A stretch of 64,000 nt of DNA from assembly GCA_964007475.1 (NCBI GenBank), contig OZ023274.1, positions 26,503,090 through 26,567,089 on the forward strand, in the 5' to 3' direction. The position numbers were made by a program, and so were the translations under genes. Origin of the DNA: Hybos culiciformis (taxonomy: Eukaryota > Arthropoda > Insecta > Diptera > Hybotidae). The notes beneath the pieces are model-generated. The model was not told the DNA's origin, made no database searches, and saw nothing but the letters and a program-made list of their open reading frames with translations. Shown here one piece after another: positions 12,718 through 26,700 of the stretch; the stretch's first letter is position 1, and every line of letters begins with the position of its first letter.

Positions 12718-13220
12718 CACCAATACCTCGCTTTGCGTTCATTTCGTTTTGCGTTTTTTCGAAGTTGCGTCGTTGCTGAATTAGTACTAATTCTCACTTT
12801 GCGTCGTTGGATTTTCGTAGTTGCGTTGTTTTCGGTAGCAAACATTGGAGCAATTTTTTATCAAAGGATGCCGAATTACAACACAGACACTTCGGACTCA
12901 TCATACAGTGATTAATTTTTGTTTTTTTTTTTAAATTAATGAAATCTTTTATTTTGTTTTAATTGAATTTGCTTTTTTTGTATGAATGTATATTGTATGT
13001 ATGTATGTATATGTCTACAAATAAATTTTTTTATTATTTTTGTTTTTTAAATGATTACTTTTTTCAATTTTCTTCTTAAAAAGTAGTATTTTCGTAACCC
13101 TGGAACCTATCTTCGATCTTTAGATGGTTTGCAATAGAAAATCATAATTCACTTTGCGTTTTTTCAATTTGCGTCGTGTTTTTTTGGAACGTATCCACGA
13201 CGCAAAGTGAGGTATTGGTG
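12718..13220. mobile_element. Tc1/mariner-like MITE with TA target duplication
   Basis: The ends are inverted: CACCAATACCTCGCTTTGCG at the left and, at the right, CGCAAAGTGAGGTATTGGTG. A TA dinucleotide flanks both sides (12716-12717 and 13221-13222). About 500 bp long, with repeated TTTGCGT words near both ends. The 60-codon frame at 12733-12915 has no resemblance to a transposase, so the element is non-autonomous. Confidence 0.75.
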
Positions 13221-13222
13221 TA

Positions 13223-16200
13223 TATGATTAAATGGTAAGTATTGGTATAATGATATAATTTTATGAAGAGCCTAAAAAATATGTTTAGGACTTGGTGTGA
13301 CCAAAGTATTTTAAAATTAAAGCTTCTTAAAACAAAGCCTTATATTTCATTTACGAGGTACTATTCCATTTTTTCTTATAGAAAATTTAGTTATAATGAA
13401 TAATATAGGTGATCTGAAACCTTTTTTTTTTACTTCCCTAATGTTTTTCCATCATCACTTTACTTGTGATTTTAATAAAATAACTAATTGATCGAAGCTC
13501 ACAACCAGCCAATGGTTTTATATAAAATTTATGTATTTTATTTTATTTTTTTACAAATTTTTATAATTCTATATAATACAGTATATATGTATATAATATA
13601 TATGTGACTAAATGGTATTGGTGGAACCTTAAAAATATGCTGAGCCCGTTGTTGTGACCATAAATAAAAATGTTGAAAAGGTTCCCAATTCTTCATTTAT
13701 CAGGTCCTATTGTTATTGTTCAATATTTTTATTTATTTTGCTAATTTTAACTAACAGTATTTTACTAATTTTATTCTGTAATGTTTTATTAGTCGAAGTC
13801 AAATGTGTCACGTTATACATTTAAGGACTAAAAAAACATAAAAAATTAAAATTAAATTCTTAAAGTCTACTAAATATTAATCTTGACAAGATTTTTAAAG
13901 TCGATCCAACCCTATTATTCCCAAACTAGTCAATCCGGGTGCGATCTTTGTTTCGCTCTAGCCTAGTCTTTATTAATAATAAAAAAATTTACAAATTTGG
14001 TATAAAAAATGTTTGAAAATGATACCAAAAAATCAAAAAACAATCTACGGAAAATAACCTTTCCAATGGAACCGGTTTCATCCAAATCGGTTTATTGGTT
14101 TAGAAATTTAAAGGTTAAAGAAAATAGAAATTTACACATTTTAGATTTTACAGTAGTTATCAATTCAAACTTCTCTCTGAAAAATTTTCCAAGTAAGATG
14201 AATCTAGGAATATTACTAAGGTAAGTCATCTTACAGAATAGCTACCGTAACAAACATCTTTCCAGTGGATGAAATGCGACTTCTATATTACTCTTATATT
14301 ATTTTATTAAAATATAGGTACGTAATAATCTGAATATGTAAAAGAAATAATATATTCTGAGATCGTTTATCGTCAATTTGGTGAAAGATGCAACAGAATC
14401 AAACCTTTTTAATTAGAATGAAAATTGAACAGAATTATTATTTATAAAAATAAGATAAAATACATTTTTTGAGATAATTTGAAATCTAAAATTTGCACGT
14501 TATACATACTAAATTTATTTAAACTTTTAAGGATGTTGTAATTTGGAGATTTAAAAGAGCTTTTATGTGTATGCAAATTTATTTTTTTTTATTTTTGGAA
14601 GAAGTATTCAAAAAGATATCAAACGATAATGCTCTCATGGATTTACAAGACTTGCAAGAAGTTTATAATCATTATCAATAACATATCAAGGACCCAAAAA
14701 GATGAAGTGCGTAATCTGTCACAGATACGATAGTATACTATCGGAAGAAAAACATCTTGAAATTTGTTAAATTATTTTGAAGAGTTTCTTTTTAATCATT
14801 TTTAATTAATAAATTGATGATTTTGACAGTCTTAATCGATTTCTTAACTTTGAAATATAAAAATACGAAATGGGTATATATAATTATCACATACCTACTT
14901 GAGTATATTTTGTAAAATAAATACATATAGTAGGTTTATCTTTAAGATATATATACCTAGTTTTTATCATTTACTAAATTTGTCTCAATATAAATTAAGG
15001 TAAACAAAACCTTACAAAAAAAAAAAAAATTTTAAGTAATTTGATCAATTTATTAGTTATATTCAAGTAAAATCTGTCAGATATAATTTATTTCCAAACA
15101 CCCTGTAAAAGAGAAATGATATTGTATAGACTTATGGAGCAAAAGATTATTATAGGTACTATTTGTTTTGTTATTTAATAAGAAAAAAAAATAAAAAATT
15201 GTTATAAAAGCGAATTTTATATAGACCACGTATAGGATACGTAAAAAAAAGCCCCTAAAAACCTTCGTTAATTTAAAAAAATTCATATAGAATGTGTGTA
15301 AAATACAGAAGGCATTTATTTTATTTTTATTTTCTTTTTTATTTTTTTTTTTTTGCTTAAATATATAGTAGAAGGGTGAAGGGTATAATCTCATCTTTTT
15401 TTTTATATTAAAATAAAAAAAAATCTTATTTTTTTTTAGGATTTCAGTTTTTAAAATAAAATTATAGAAGGGGTGTTTTTTTTTTTAAATCAAAATGTGA
15501 ATTAAAAAATACATCTGAGTTTTTTTTTTAACTCGTGCATTTAAAAAGAAAAACCCTTGACACATGCATCACAAAAGATGTAAAAAATACGTAACATAAC
15601 AACCCGTTGTTTAAAAATCCTTTTTTTTTATTTTAAAATTAAAAGGATCATGTGTGTTTGAATAAACTAGTATCAAATAATATTTTTTACACATCTAAAT
15701 GTTCTTAAAATAATAATTACACTAACAATTATAATTTAGAAATTTACAGAACTAGGCTTTTTAGGTTAATCATACTATATAAGTAGGTATTTATATTTAT
15801 TGAAATAAATTTAAGATTAAATTTAATGATGATTTGTTAGGAATATAATAAAAGATACTCTGTTTTTGTTTAAAGATTAAGGTTTCAAAAAAATATTAAA
15901 ACAAATCTGAATAATATTTTAAGCATAATTTAGCCTAGTAAAATGTTTATTTAGCTAGTTTTGAATAAATCAAAAATCATAAATTTTTTTTAAGTTGATC
16001 ATACTATCCTAATCTATAAATATTAATTATTATTGTACACATTTGAGAGTAAATTTAATGATGAAAGATACTTTATTTTTCTTCTACATAAATAGTTAGA
16101 GTTTATAACTGATTAAGGACTGAAAACATATTTAAAAACAAAACTAAGTGGTTTTTAACGAAACATTCACTCAATTGAGAATTAATTTTTATTGTATCGA

Positions 16201-18430
16201 TTTTGTTAAAATTTTGTATCGATTTACTTGAAATTTATTTGACATTTTACTTATTAGTTCTTACGATCCTTTGCTGAGAAATATCCAAAAACGTAAATAT
16301 ATGTCTAATATATTTTGTAATTGCTACCAAAATAAAAAAAAAAATGTAAAAACTTTAATTATATGCTCGAAACTTGATCGTCACTTAAATAATTTTTAGT
16401 AAATAAATTTTTATTATAAAAATTTATATTTTTACAAAAAAAACTTAAGAGGATCTGGTAGGGCTTTTAATGAAAAATTGACTTTAAAATGGTCTAAATC
16501 GGCTTTAAAAAAATTTACCCAAAAAAATGCTTACATGATCCTCGTAAAACAATCCTTAAAATGTTGTTCAATATTTTACCTTGTTTACAGTACACTCAAA
16601 GACATTTCAGTGATTCCTAAAAAAATTATGTAGGTACTAATTTTATAACAAATTAAATTTTAAGTATGCTAAATTCAAATATAAAAAAAGATGCAAATTT
16701 TTTAGTGTTTTATATTTAACTTTTAAAATTTTAAATATAAAATAGATTTTTATTTCGAGAAAATCTCTAATTCAATACAAATACCTATACATTATGCCAT
16801 TAGTTACATTTTGTTAAAAATAAATTTTACGAAAAAAAAAGAAACAGAATTGACTGATTTATATTATTATGAATCTAATAGTAGTATGTTCCAATTATGG
16901 ACTTACTCTTTGGATTTTAACCCAATCGAAAGAAAAGTTGAGTTAAAATTTAATATGAAATTTTCAACTCTATTTTAACACTTCCACGGAAATGTAGTAA
17001 TGTTTAATTTCATCATCGTTTTAATAAAAGAAAGAAATAACAATTTTTACACAGTACTTCCTTTATTTAACGCAAAATTGTGATGTTGTTGTGTAAAATA
17101 TACGTAAAACAATTTTTGATAGCAATTTTAGAATTTAGTTAAAATTCGCACCCCTTAAAAATCGGTTCTTTGAATGAAAAAATGCGTGCGCATACGGTAA
17201 AAATTATATTTTTTTAAAGTTTTTTTTAAAGCATTTAAATTTTTTTTTTTTTTTAAAACCAAACGTCATATTTTATATATATGAATAAGAATAAGAAATA
17301 TGGAAGAAAATCAAAATAAATTAGAAAAAAAATTATTTACATATATATAATATTCATATATTTTTAAAAATAAATTAATTTTTTTTGCAATTTTATTAAA
17401 CTTAAAAAATAAAACTGGAAATAATAAAAAAAAAAAATTTAAACAATATATAAATTTATTAATTAATTTTGAAAAAAATGTGCATATAAACTTGAAAAAG
17501 AGCAAGAGTTATATTTTTAATTTTTGTAATTTTGACACAAACTTATTAAATAAATAAATAACTCTTTTTTTTGTTAATTGAGAAAATATAAAATAAAATT
17601 AGAAAATTTATTTTCTGAATAATATTGTAATTATACATATATTTAAAGCAATCAAATTTTTAGTGAAAATCGCTTTAAAATTAAATAAAAATTTACTATA
17701 TTTTCTTCACAACTAATTTCTTATACCTACAATTTTTTGTGGTCGCCAATGAAGCGATCCTTCCGAAAAAGAAAGACTGAGTTTGAAAGAAAAATTTGAG
17801 TGAAAACGTTTTCCAAGAATATGGAATCTTGTTTAAAATGTGAATCTATAATTAGAATAATAATTTTCCTTCTTGTTTTAATCCCATAACATTTGAAGTT
17901 CTACTCTGTGGTAATCTTTCTTCGCACGAATTTGTTATAATATGAATGAGAAATAAGGAAATTGTGAATATAAATTTGAAAGGCTAAAAAAAAAAGTCTG
18001 AGTTTGAAAGAAAATTCGAGTAAAAACGTTTTTTCGAAAAGAAAACTCAATAAAAGAAAACGGAAAATGGATATGTATTTAATTAGATAAATACAGTTTC
18101 AATTTAACTCAAAAATTTACTTTAAAGATAATAGCAATTAGTATTTTAATCCCATTATAAAGGAGTTTCCACTTTGTGGTATTCTAGTAATCCTGAGTAA
18201 TATTTACAGATATTTTTAACGATTTTGACTTTTTTCAGCAATTTGGTATATAAAATCGATGGATAGGGTACATTCAGGGTCGCTTTAACATTCTCGTATG
18301 CCACAGACACTTATGAACAAAAAAATTATTTGCTCAGAATTTTTTTTAAACGCAATTCTTTTAAATATATTCATTAATACAGTCACTGATTTTTTTAATT
18401 AAAAATATTAATTTTCCAGGGATATTGACA
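13223..18430. other. Gene-free AT-rich sequence
   Basis: About 5.2 kb of A/T-rich sequence. A weak duplication is visible (13255-13380 resembles 13605-13720, sharing the word order CCTTAAAAATATG..TGTGACCA..CATTTA..AGGT). Frames such as 14009-14224, 15077-15394 and 17311-17505 are low complexity and carry no recognisable domain. I see no RNA gene. Confidence 0.5.
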
Positions 18431-18472
18431 GATCTCTTACAATATGAAGAAATTTTGGGTGAAATAAATAAT

Positions 18473-18790
18473 GGCACTGATTGAGTTTCATCCATCAGAC
18501 CTTGAAGGCCAGTTCACTGAGGAATTTGTTCTGTTTTGTCAAATTTTTGGTGACAGTAAATTTGTCTGATTAAGATTCAAAACGACAAGCAGATAGTGTT
18601 GCAAGTTTTCCTATCATAAAAAAAGCTTTCAGGACTTTCATATCTATATTTGGAACAAACTCAGAAGGTGAACGTTCTTTTTCAAAACTAAAACACATAA
18701 AGAACTATCTGCAATCAACGATGGGCCAAACTCGACTATAATTCCTGGCCTTACTATCATTAGAAAATGAATAAATGGGAGATGGCATTT
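18473..18790 (+). pseudogene. hAT-family transposase C-terminal remnant
   Basis: Read in frame from about 18623, the text KAFRTFISIFGTNSEGERSF, then SKLKHIKNYLQSTMGQTRL and, after a stop, FLALLSLENE matches the C-terminal dimerisation domain of hAT transposases. That domain typically reads SAERSFSKLK, an LRSTM block and LALLSIE. Upstream at 18480-18555, FHPSDLEGQFTEEFVLFCQ fits the stretch before that domain in the same family. Stops and frame changes break it. No terminal repeats were identified, so it is an old fragment rather than a mobile copy. Confidence 0.7.
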
Positions 18791-18799
18791 GACGATATT

Positions 18800-20695
18800 T
18801 TACTTAATTTCGCAAATGCAAATAGTCAAAAAGTAAATATTTTCTAATTAACTATGCAATTTTTTTATATCTAAATTTAGAGAATTGTTATTATACAGAA
18901 AAATCAGTGCAGTTTGACATTTTAAAATTTGTTTTTTATATAGTTAACCAAATATTAAAATGTATTTCCTATTTAAAATTTTATTATTCAGACTTTCTTA
19001 TGTCTATGGAAAATATGGTTCTGGGTACATTATATAAAAACTTCCAAAAAAATTAAATTTGAATGTACAAAATTGGAATCTTGCCAATTTCTGTACAGCT
19101 TGGGCATTTTGGGAAGCGCGTATTATTGAAACCCAACCCAAAAGCACTATAGGTAAATACCAAAAATTTTAATTCTAACGATATCATTTTGTCTCAATAT
19201 ACAAAATTTCGGGGTTTATATTTGATTCAATGTGATGGTAAGTAACAAGGAACCATATATAGTAGAGTGTCAAATTATGAATTGTCCTATTGGCTTATAT
19301 TAAGTGTAGAATAGTTTATTCTTCCTTAAAATTTTTTGTTTGTATTCTTCTCGATGCACTAACCATATTATGTTTTATTTGTAGAATCAAGAAGCTCAGT
19401 ATCCGAGATTGAACATTAAATTCTATCAATTTTTAGAAATTTTGAAAAAATAAAATATTCTGAACTCAAAAGTGTGGAAAGCCTAAATGAAACAATGTTT
19501 AACTATTGAATGCTGTAGAATGTGTAGATAGATCAAGGTACATTACATTCAAATTTTATTGTGATGGAAATTTCGTCCTTTAATGACCCAGAAACCGACG
19601 CTATAAAGACTTGAAAAGTGACCATATTATATTGTATATTCATATTGACAAAAAAAACAATTTTTTGTATGATAAAAAAATAAACATAGTATATACCTAA
19701 AGTCGTACAATCATACCTTAGGAACAAGCGTCTTTCTTTATTCAAATATCGATAAAAACAAACAATAAAGATAACCTCTGCATACAGAAACACATACAAA
19801 ATTAAAAAAGTTTATCCATTTATCCAGTCCAGATATATGTAAGTATCACACAACTTTTCAAGACTGAACTAAATCATAATGAAGGAGGTTTCTTAAAATT
19901 AACGTAAATAAGAAATTCTTTAACTGCAATATATTTTTAGTATATAATCAGTCAGTGATATGAAATAATAAATTGAAACATGTATGTACCTAACATAAAG
20001 TAAATGTAATTAAAAAATAAAATAGAATGACTGCATATGGAACTGAAATTTAATCCTCTCAAATGCTTGATTTGATAGTTTTATAATATTGTATATAACA
20101 TTGTATATATAATATTCTTTAATATTAAAGTTTATATTTTGCTAATAAGTTTCTGAAAAAAGAAAAGAATTTTTTACTGTCAAGAAATCTAAAGGATCTG
20201 TCACCGAAAATAAAAGCATTTTAAGTGTATATTTTATGTACTTCAGTTCAGTTTTTTAACTATATTGACAGAACGATGTTTCGTTGTTTTGTTTCATGTT
20301 AAAAAACTTTCTTATTTCCTTAATTGTTTTATTTATTATGCATTTCGAAAATTTTAACATTTAAGTCGCACCTTTTCAAAGTTCATAAAATGTGCATTTT
20401 CTATTATTTTTATTTTTAATTTGTCTAGTGATATTAACTATTTTGACTTTTTTTCTATACCTACCATACCTACAAATTATATTTTTTTAAAATGAAATAC
20501 GTATACGAAAAAGTTATACGAAATGAAATAAAATTGTTAAATATTCTTTATTTAATATATACAACCTGTTTTCCATTTACCAGAAAGTAATAACACTCAT
20601 TTTTTTAGTCCTTTATACTTTAGTTAGTACTTAACTAGTTCTCTTCTAAAACAACACAAACACTTAATTCAAGTGAGACAAATTGAAAAATTGAG
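18800..20695. other. Gene-free AT-rich sequence
   Basis: Nothing beyond A/T-rich sequence. The minus-strand frame 19533-19799 has an even Tyr/Phe/Ile-rich composition and no domain or splice context that would support a gene. Confidence 0.5.
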
Positions 20696-20699
20696 ACAA

Positions 20700-20795
20700 A
20701 TTCCAGTCCGAGGTGGGAATCGAACCCACGACCGAACACGCCGTAGGATAATGGCAATTTGACACCATGACAGCCTTCTGCTACATAATATTTTG
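20700..20795 (-). repeat. tRNA-derived sequence (SINE head or tRNA pseudogene)
   Basis: On the minus strand, GGGTTCGATTCCC (plus 20715-20727) is a complete Pol III B box with the paired T-arm GTGGGTTCGATTCCCAC. It follows a stretch starting GGCTGTCATGGTGTC that would hold a degenerate A box. I cannot build a full acceptor stem closed by complementary bases, nor a D arm, so a working tRNA is unlikely. A tRNA-derived SINE head is the better explanation. Confidence 0.5.
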
Positions 20796-20799
20796 ATAA

Positions 20800-23700
20800 T
20801 AATTATACTTTGTAGAGTTTTTGATATCCTACTTATACACGCTTAAGTGTACATAATATGTATATCTGTAATTAATTATCAAGATATTATCGTTAAATTG
20901 TTAAAGTCCTTTCGCTTTAAACTAAAGTAATAATGTTCATTATAATTATAATAGAAAGAGGCTTCATGAAATATTTTTAGAATTAGAACTCAGCTTCAAA
21001 AGCGTTTTCTTTATTCGCTCAAACTGCGATATAATAGTTCATCATTACCTGTTCGCGGTTCAAATTACTAGTATATAATGTTATAGTTTTCAGAAAACTT
21101 CTATTGTAAATATTGTAAAATTATTTAAGAAACAGAAAAAATGTTAAATTTATTCTCTTCTAAAATTATTAATATATCGTATTCATGAAAAAGAAAATAA
21201 TTCTCTATCTATAGTATAGTCTCTAGAGACATTATGACGACTTCTATAAAATTTATCATCTTATTTTTTTTTTAGTAAAATATTAAAACAAAATAACATA
21301 CGAGAAATTAATGTAAAGGTACCTAAGTTATTTACTACATTGCGAAGCAAATATTAGGGTGTGAGTTTTCCCCCGCATAAAGAATTTTAAACTAATTGTA
21401 TTTTTAATTTGTTCCCAATTTAACAAAAAAGCATTGATAAGATGAATACATTGAGACACATAAAACTTTTAAATGTGATTCGAATCGTAGATTTTGAATA
21501 ACTTTAAGATTTTAATTAGATATTTGAACATAAAAATGTCTAAAATTGGTTGATTTACTCCCATCAATATCTACTTAATAAAATTTATAAGAGTATGATT
21601 TTTTAGTGATAATGAAATTTTGTGAAAAAAAAATATATTTTTGAACCGATCTGTTATCAACAAAATAAATAAAAAAATGTATTAAACCAAAACAAATAAA
21701 AAATTATATAAAATAATCAGAAAGATGCATTTACTAAGTACATTCAATCCAAGTTATATGTACTGAATTTTATTAAAAATTTATGAAAAATAGGAAAAAT
21801 AAAAAGCCAAAAATATATATAGAGCTGAGGTAAACAGAGCTTTTTTTTCTGTCAGTTAATTTTTAGGAAATTAGGGTTGACATTTTAATGCCCATATTTA
21901 ATTGAATAAATGGATTAATAATTAAATGCTTTAAAAGGAAAATTATGTTTCAATTGGGAAAATAACATATTATATATATATACATGTATTATAAAACAAA
22001 AGTGCCTAAATATGAGATGCCTATTTTAAAAATAATATGTTATTTTATTATTATTATTTTTGTTTTTTCAAAATATATAATAAGTTACACAAGTCCATAT
22101 ATGCATATATGTCATACTCATACATAAGTACAGTATGCAAGATTTATGTATATAAATATATTTCATTATTATGTACGTGTATTTAATAATCATCATATTC
22201 ATATAGTGAGGAATAGATATTAGATATTAGGTTTTTCTTTTACCTTTAATTTTGATATTGTGATTTTACTTAATTTTTTATACACGGATGTGTATATAAG
22301 AATTTGTGATAAAAAATTCAGAAAATTATCATACAAATAATTGTTTAGTTTTAGATGTACGAGATCGAAATTTTCGGTATTGATATTATCGAAAAAAAAA
22401 TTTATGTATATGCATAACATAATGAAATCTCTATTTTTTTATTAAAATTTCATTAAAATCAAGTTTTTATCATAAAGGACCCACAAATTTATTATTGTTC
22501 TAAAATATGAAATTATAAAATTGATTTTTATTTCTTTTTATAGAAAATATTTAAATTAAAAAATATATTACGAAGAAATTTGGATTCATTGATAGAACCC
22601 ACATAGAACCTTAGAAATATTTTTTATCAAATCTTGAGATTCTTAAAATTTTTGATTTGCATTAGCTTCAATAATGTATGTATGTAGTTTCTTTGGTTAA
22701 AGATTAGGGTTAGTTAAATTTGATAAATTTTAAATACAACAACCAACTTAAAAAACTGAAGTAATATGAAAAAAAATATAATATTTAAAAATACAATATG
22801 TTTGTATGCCACGTCCGTATAATAGAATAGGAAATATCCAATATGATATTATTAAAAACAAAAGAGAATGGGGACCGATAACTTATTTGTATTAACCGCT
22901 ATCAATATACATTATACTTACATAATAAAATTGAATAATATTGGTTTTTACTATCTTATTTTCCCATTCTAAATTATGTCATTTGATTTTTAGATAAAAT
23001 GATTGATTAAATTATTGTTGATGGTGTAATATAAGAATTTGATCCATTTTTTTTTTATGAAAAAGTTAATTGATAAATTGTACATAAGGTTTGAATTATT
23101 AAAATGAATCAGTGTTGCTAATATGTTTATATAAGAAAAAAAATTAACGTACAAGAATCTCAATAGAATTGTTGTGTTTATTTCAATTACAATTACGTAC
23201 AAACCCCAAAAATTTATTTTTACGTTACCTTTTTTTGTATGATTTAATGGAAAATGTTTTTTTTCGTACATCATCATCCTACATCATTTATACATTTGAC
23301 ATTTTATTTTTCTATGCAAGGATTGACTTTTGTTTTTCTTTATTTTATTTATAAAAGTGTTAAGGATGTAAATTATTCAAAAATTTACCATTACAATTGA
23401 AATTTTTTTTTTCCAACATAAACACTACAAAATTATTTTGTTAATATAATTTCATTACAAGATACTTCTTGGAAAATTTCAATAATTTAATAATTTAAAA
23501 TTTCTTTTAGAACAGTGTTGTTCGTTGCTAAATATCAATTAATGAATGCAATGACAAAATCAATCAAAATGTATACAATAATACAAAATATAATCTGATA
23601 ATAGTCTCCAGCTTGGAATTAAATCAATCAAATACATATAAGTAATATTTATTAAATTTTAAAATACAAATTCCAGTAGCTAATAATACTTTAATATTAA

Positions 23701-26700
23701 GAGTTTCTATATGTTTTAAGTTAAGATAACGAATATTATTAATTGTTTATAAGTTTATTTATAGGTGATTTGATTATAAAGAGGTACACAATAAGTAATA
23801 AATATATAGTATACTATAAGTTTACGAAAAGTATATTCAGTATATTTATATTGCATTATCATCCTATAAGTATGCTATATTTGATTAGTAATTCGTATTA
23901 ATAGAATTATAATAACCATAAAAATAGTAGGAAATAATGATTTGAAGAGAACTTAAAAAAAACATAATATCAGTTTGCTTTAACCGAACATTAAAAATAA
24001 TTTGAAATCTAAATTTCAAAAAGTTTTATATCAATATTACAGTATTGCAAATTTTCTTTTTATATTATTATACATATTATTATAATGTAGTTAAAGTTTA
24101 GATGCTTTTTTTTAAATTGGAAAATATATTATATATGTATATATATGGTATGTGAAAAATAGAATAAAATACTAAAACTTCCTTTTTGGTTTTGGGGAAA
24201 ATTTTTGTAATTATAATGTTTTGTTTTTTAAATGTAATTGTACCTATACATATATGAATTTTAAATATTTGATATTATACCTGTATTTTTCGAAAAAAAT
24301 ATGCAGTCATTATCAGGATTTCGTGTAATAAAGTTCATTTTATTTCAAAAAATTTGCTTTTTTTTTCAACGAATTATAATTGCAATAAACAAATTAATAT
24401 GAAAATTTTGTTTTAAATAAATTATACCTATAACAAAGAAAGTGAATTCTATATTTAAAAATAAGCAAGAGTTTTTCGAAAAATAGTTGAACCTTCGAAC
24501 ATTTAGTCACCCCAAGAACTTTAATTGTTCTTTTGTACAAACGAAAGAATGAATATAGATCAAAATAAATATATCTGTCGTTCTCCTATAATGGTAAAAG
24601 TAATTGCAGAACAAGTAGTTTTACTAAAAACCACAAAAGTTGGCCTGTTTTTAAGTGTTTAATATTCATTTGTTCATATTATAAAACTTAATTTTACGGG
24701 ATTATTTTCTAATATACGGGCAAATTTTTTGTAGTTATTTGACCTTCCCTAGCTTACCAGATCAAAAAATTTATAACATCGGTTCACGATGTTACGAAAA
24801 TCAAATAGGTGTGAAAAAAAATTGAGTCAAATTAAAAATTAGATTATTAAAAAAAAAGAAAAAAATAGAACAAAAGTTTTAATAAAATAACTAACTTAAT
24901 ATAATATAAAAAAAAAACAAAGTTAACCAAAATTATTTCAATATCACAAGATAAATTATTAAGTAAATGATAAATCGAATGTCCGGATAATTCAGTAGAA
25001 AAGTCGCATATACTTAAACTAAACACACATATATTAAAAATGTTTATTTTTAAAATTTTTGAAAAACCGATATAAATTTAAAAGTTATGTTAAATAACTT
25101 ATATTTTTTTAAAAATTAAATTTTTTAACGAAAGATTTGAAAAAAAAATTTTCTTTGAAGTAATTTTGTTATTTTATTTATTTATTTTTTTCAAAATTCA
25201 TATATTCTTTTGATTGTTGCTCAGAAAGCCCTAAATTTAAGTTGGCTTTCGAACAATAATTAAAACTAAATGTGGAGTTTTAAACAACCTAAGAAATCCT
25301 AAATGTTAATTAAAACATTTACTGACGGTAGGACAGTTGTGATTAAGTAAATTAAATGATATTAATTTTTTTCCATTATAGAAATAATATTGTTTTTTTT
25401 TTTTTATAATTCGAATCTTTGGGGGTATTAAATAAATTAATAAAATATCAATTACCAATTTGCGTGTATTTTTATCTAAAGATCTATCATATTATATTAA
25501 CATATGAAGAATGAGCATTATTCGAGCTCTTAAGGCACAATATGATTTATAAAGTTTTAGTTTTTACAAAAAAAAAAATTGTTTTTAATTTTTAAATTTT
25601 TGTTTATTAAATTTACATTGTATAACATAATTAAAATATTTTATATCCAAATTTAAAAAAAAAAGAGAACAATTCATTATAATAAAAAATTTATACTATA
25701 TATATATATATATATAATTTTATTAATATGTTATATAAATGTTTTTTATTTTTTTTTTTGTTTTGATTTTTTTATAAATACTTAAAAATAATTTTAGAAA
25801 TTTAAAGATTTTTTAAAGACGTTTTCTTGGACGGAAGGAAAAGATGATTAGATAATTATATTTTTGTTCATTTTTGTGCAAATTTAATTTTTTTTCCATT
25901 ATGTTACGATTTTAAAAAAAAATTTAATAAATACAATTAATTAACAATAATTTTAATAACTTATTTATTAATAAACAAAAAGTATAAGATTTTAATTGCC
26001 ATAGACACCCAATTAAATCAGGTAAAAAATAATAAAATAATCAAAAATTTTATATTCGAATAAAGTGCCTCGAAAAGTTAAATTTTTCTGACAATATTTT
26101 TGCATGATTCACTGCAATTTGATTTTTTTTCACAATTTTGAAATTTATTGAAATATTTAAGTTTTAAAAATTATCTGAGTTTACGGTTCTTATTACAATA
26201 AAATAATTATAATCTTGTTTCAAAATTATTCTTTTTTAAACTTTAACATTAATTATGAATAAAAAAAAAAAAAATTACATGCTCAATTCCAATGTTTTTT
26301 TTTTCAGTAAATAGATTAAGTATTAGTATTATTAAATTCACGGCAACAATTAAAGAGGGCACATAAAGTTCTTATATTATTAGTGAGGACGAAAAATCAA
26401 CTTTCATAGCAACAAAATATTTTCTCGCTTTATCTATGGTTTAATATCAACTTATTCAAATAAATTTTATAACATTAAAACTTAATTAATGAGGAATGAT
26501 CATTTCCAAAAACAATTTTACGCTAGGACAGTTGCATGTATTTGTAACATGATTTTGAAAAAAGATAATCATTTACAAATACTTTAAATAATAGCTAAAT
26601 GAATGATAAAAGCGTTAAAAATAAATGCTGAACATGAAAACAATAAAAATCATAATAAATCTAAAGGCTAAAGCTCGTTAATTACAAATGTTTTTATTTC

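Noticed and set aside
12733..12915. 60-codon frame inside the Tc1-like MITE
   Set aside because: Built from the TTTGCGT-type subterminal repeats; no transposase motif.
14009..14224. 71-codon frame starting MFENDTKKSKNNL
   Set aside because: No domain, no plausible splice partners and composition like the surrounding AT-rich DNA.
21035..21075. GCGGTTCAAATTA as a Pol III B box
   Set aside because: Only a loose match, with no T-arm partner and no A box.
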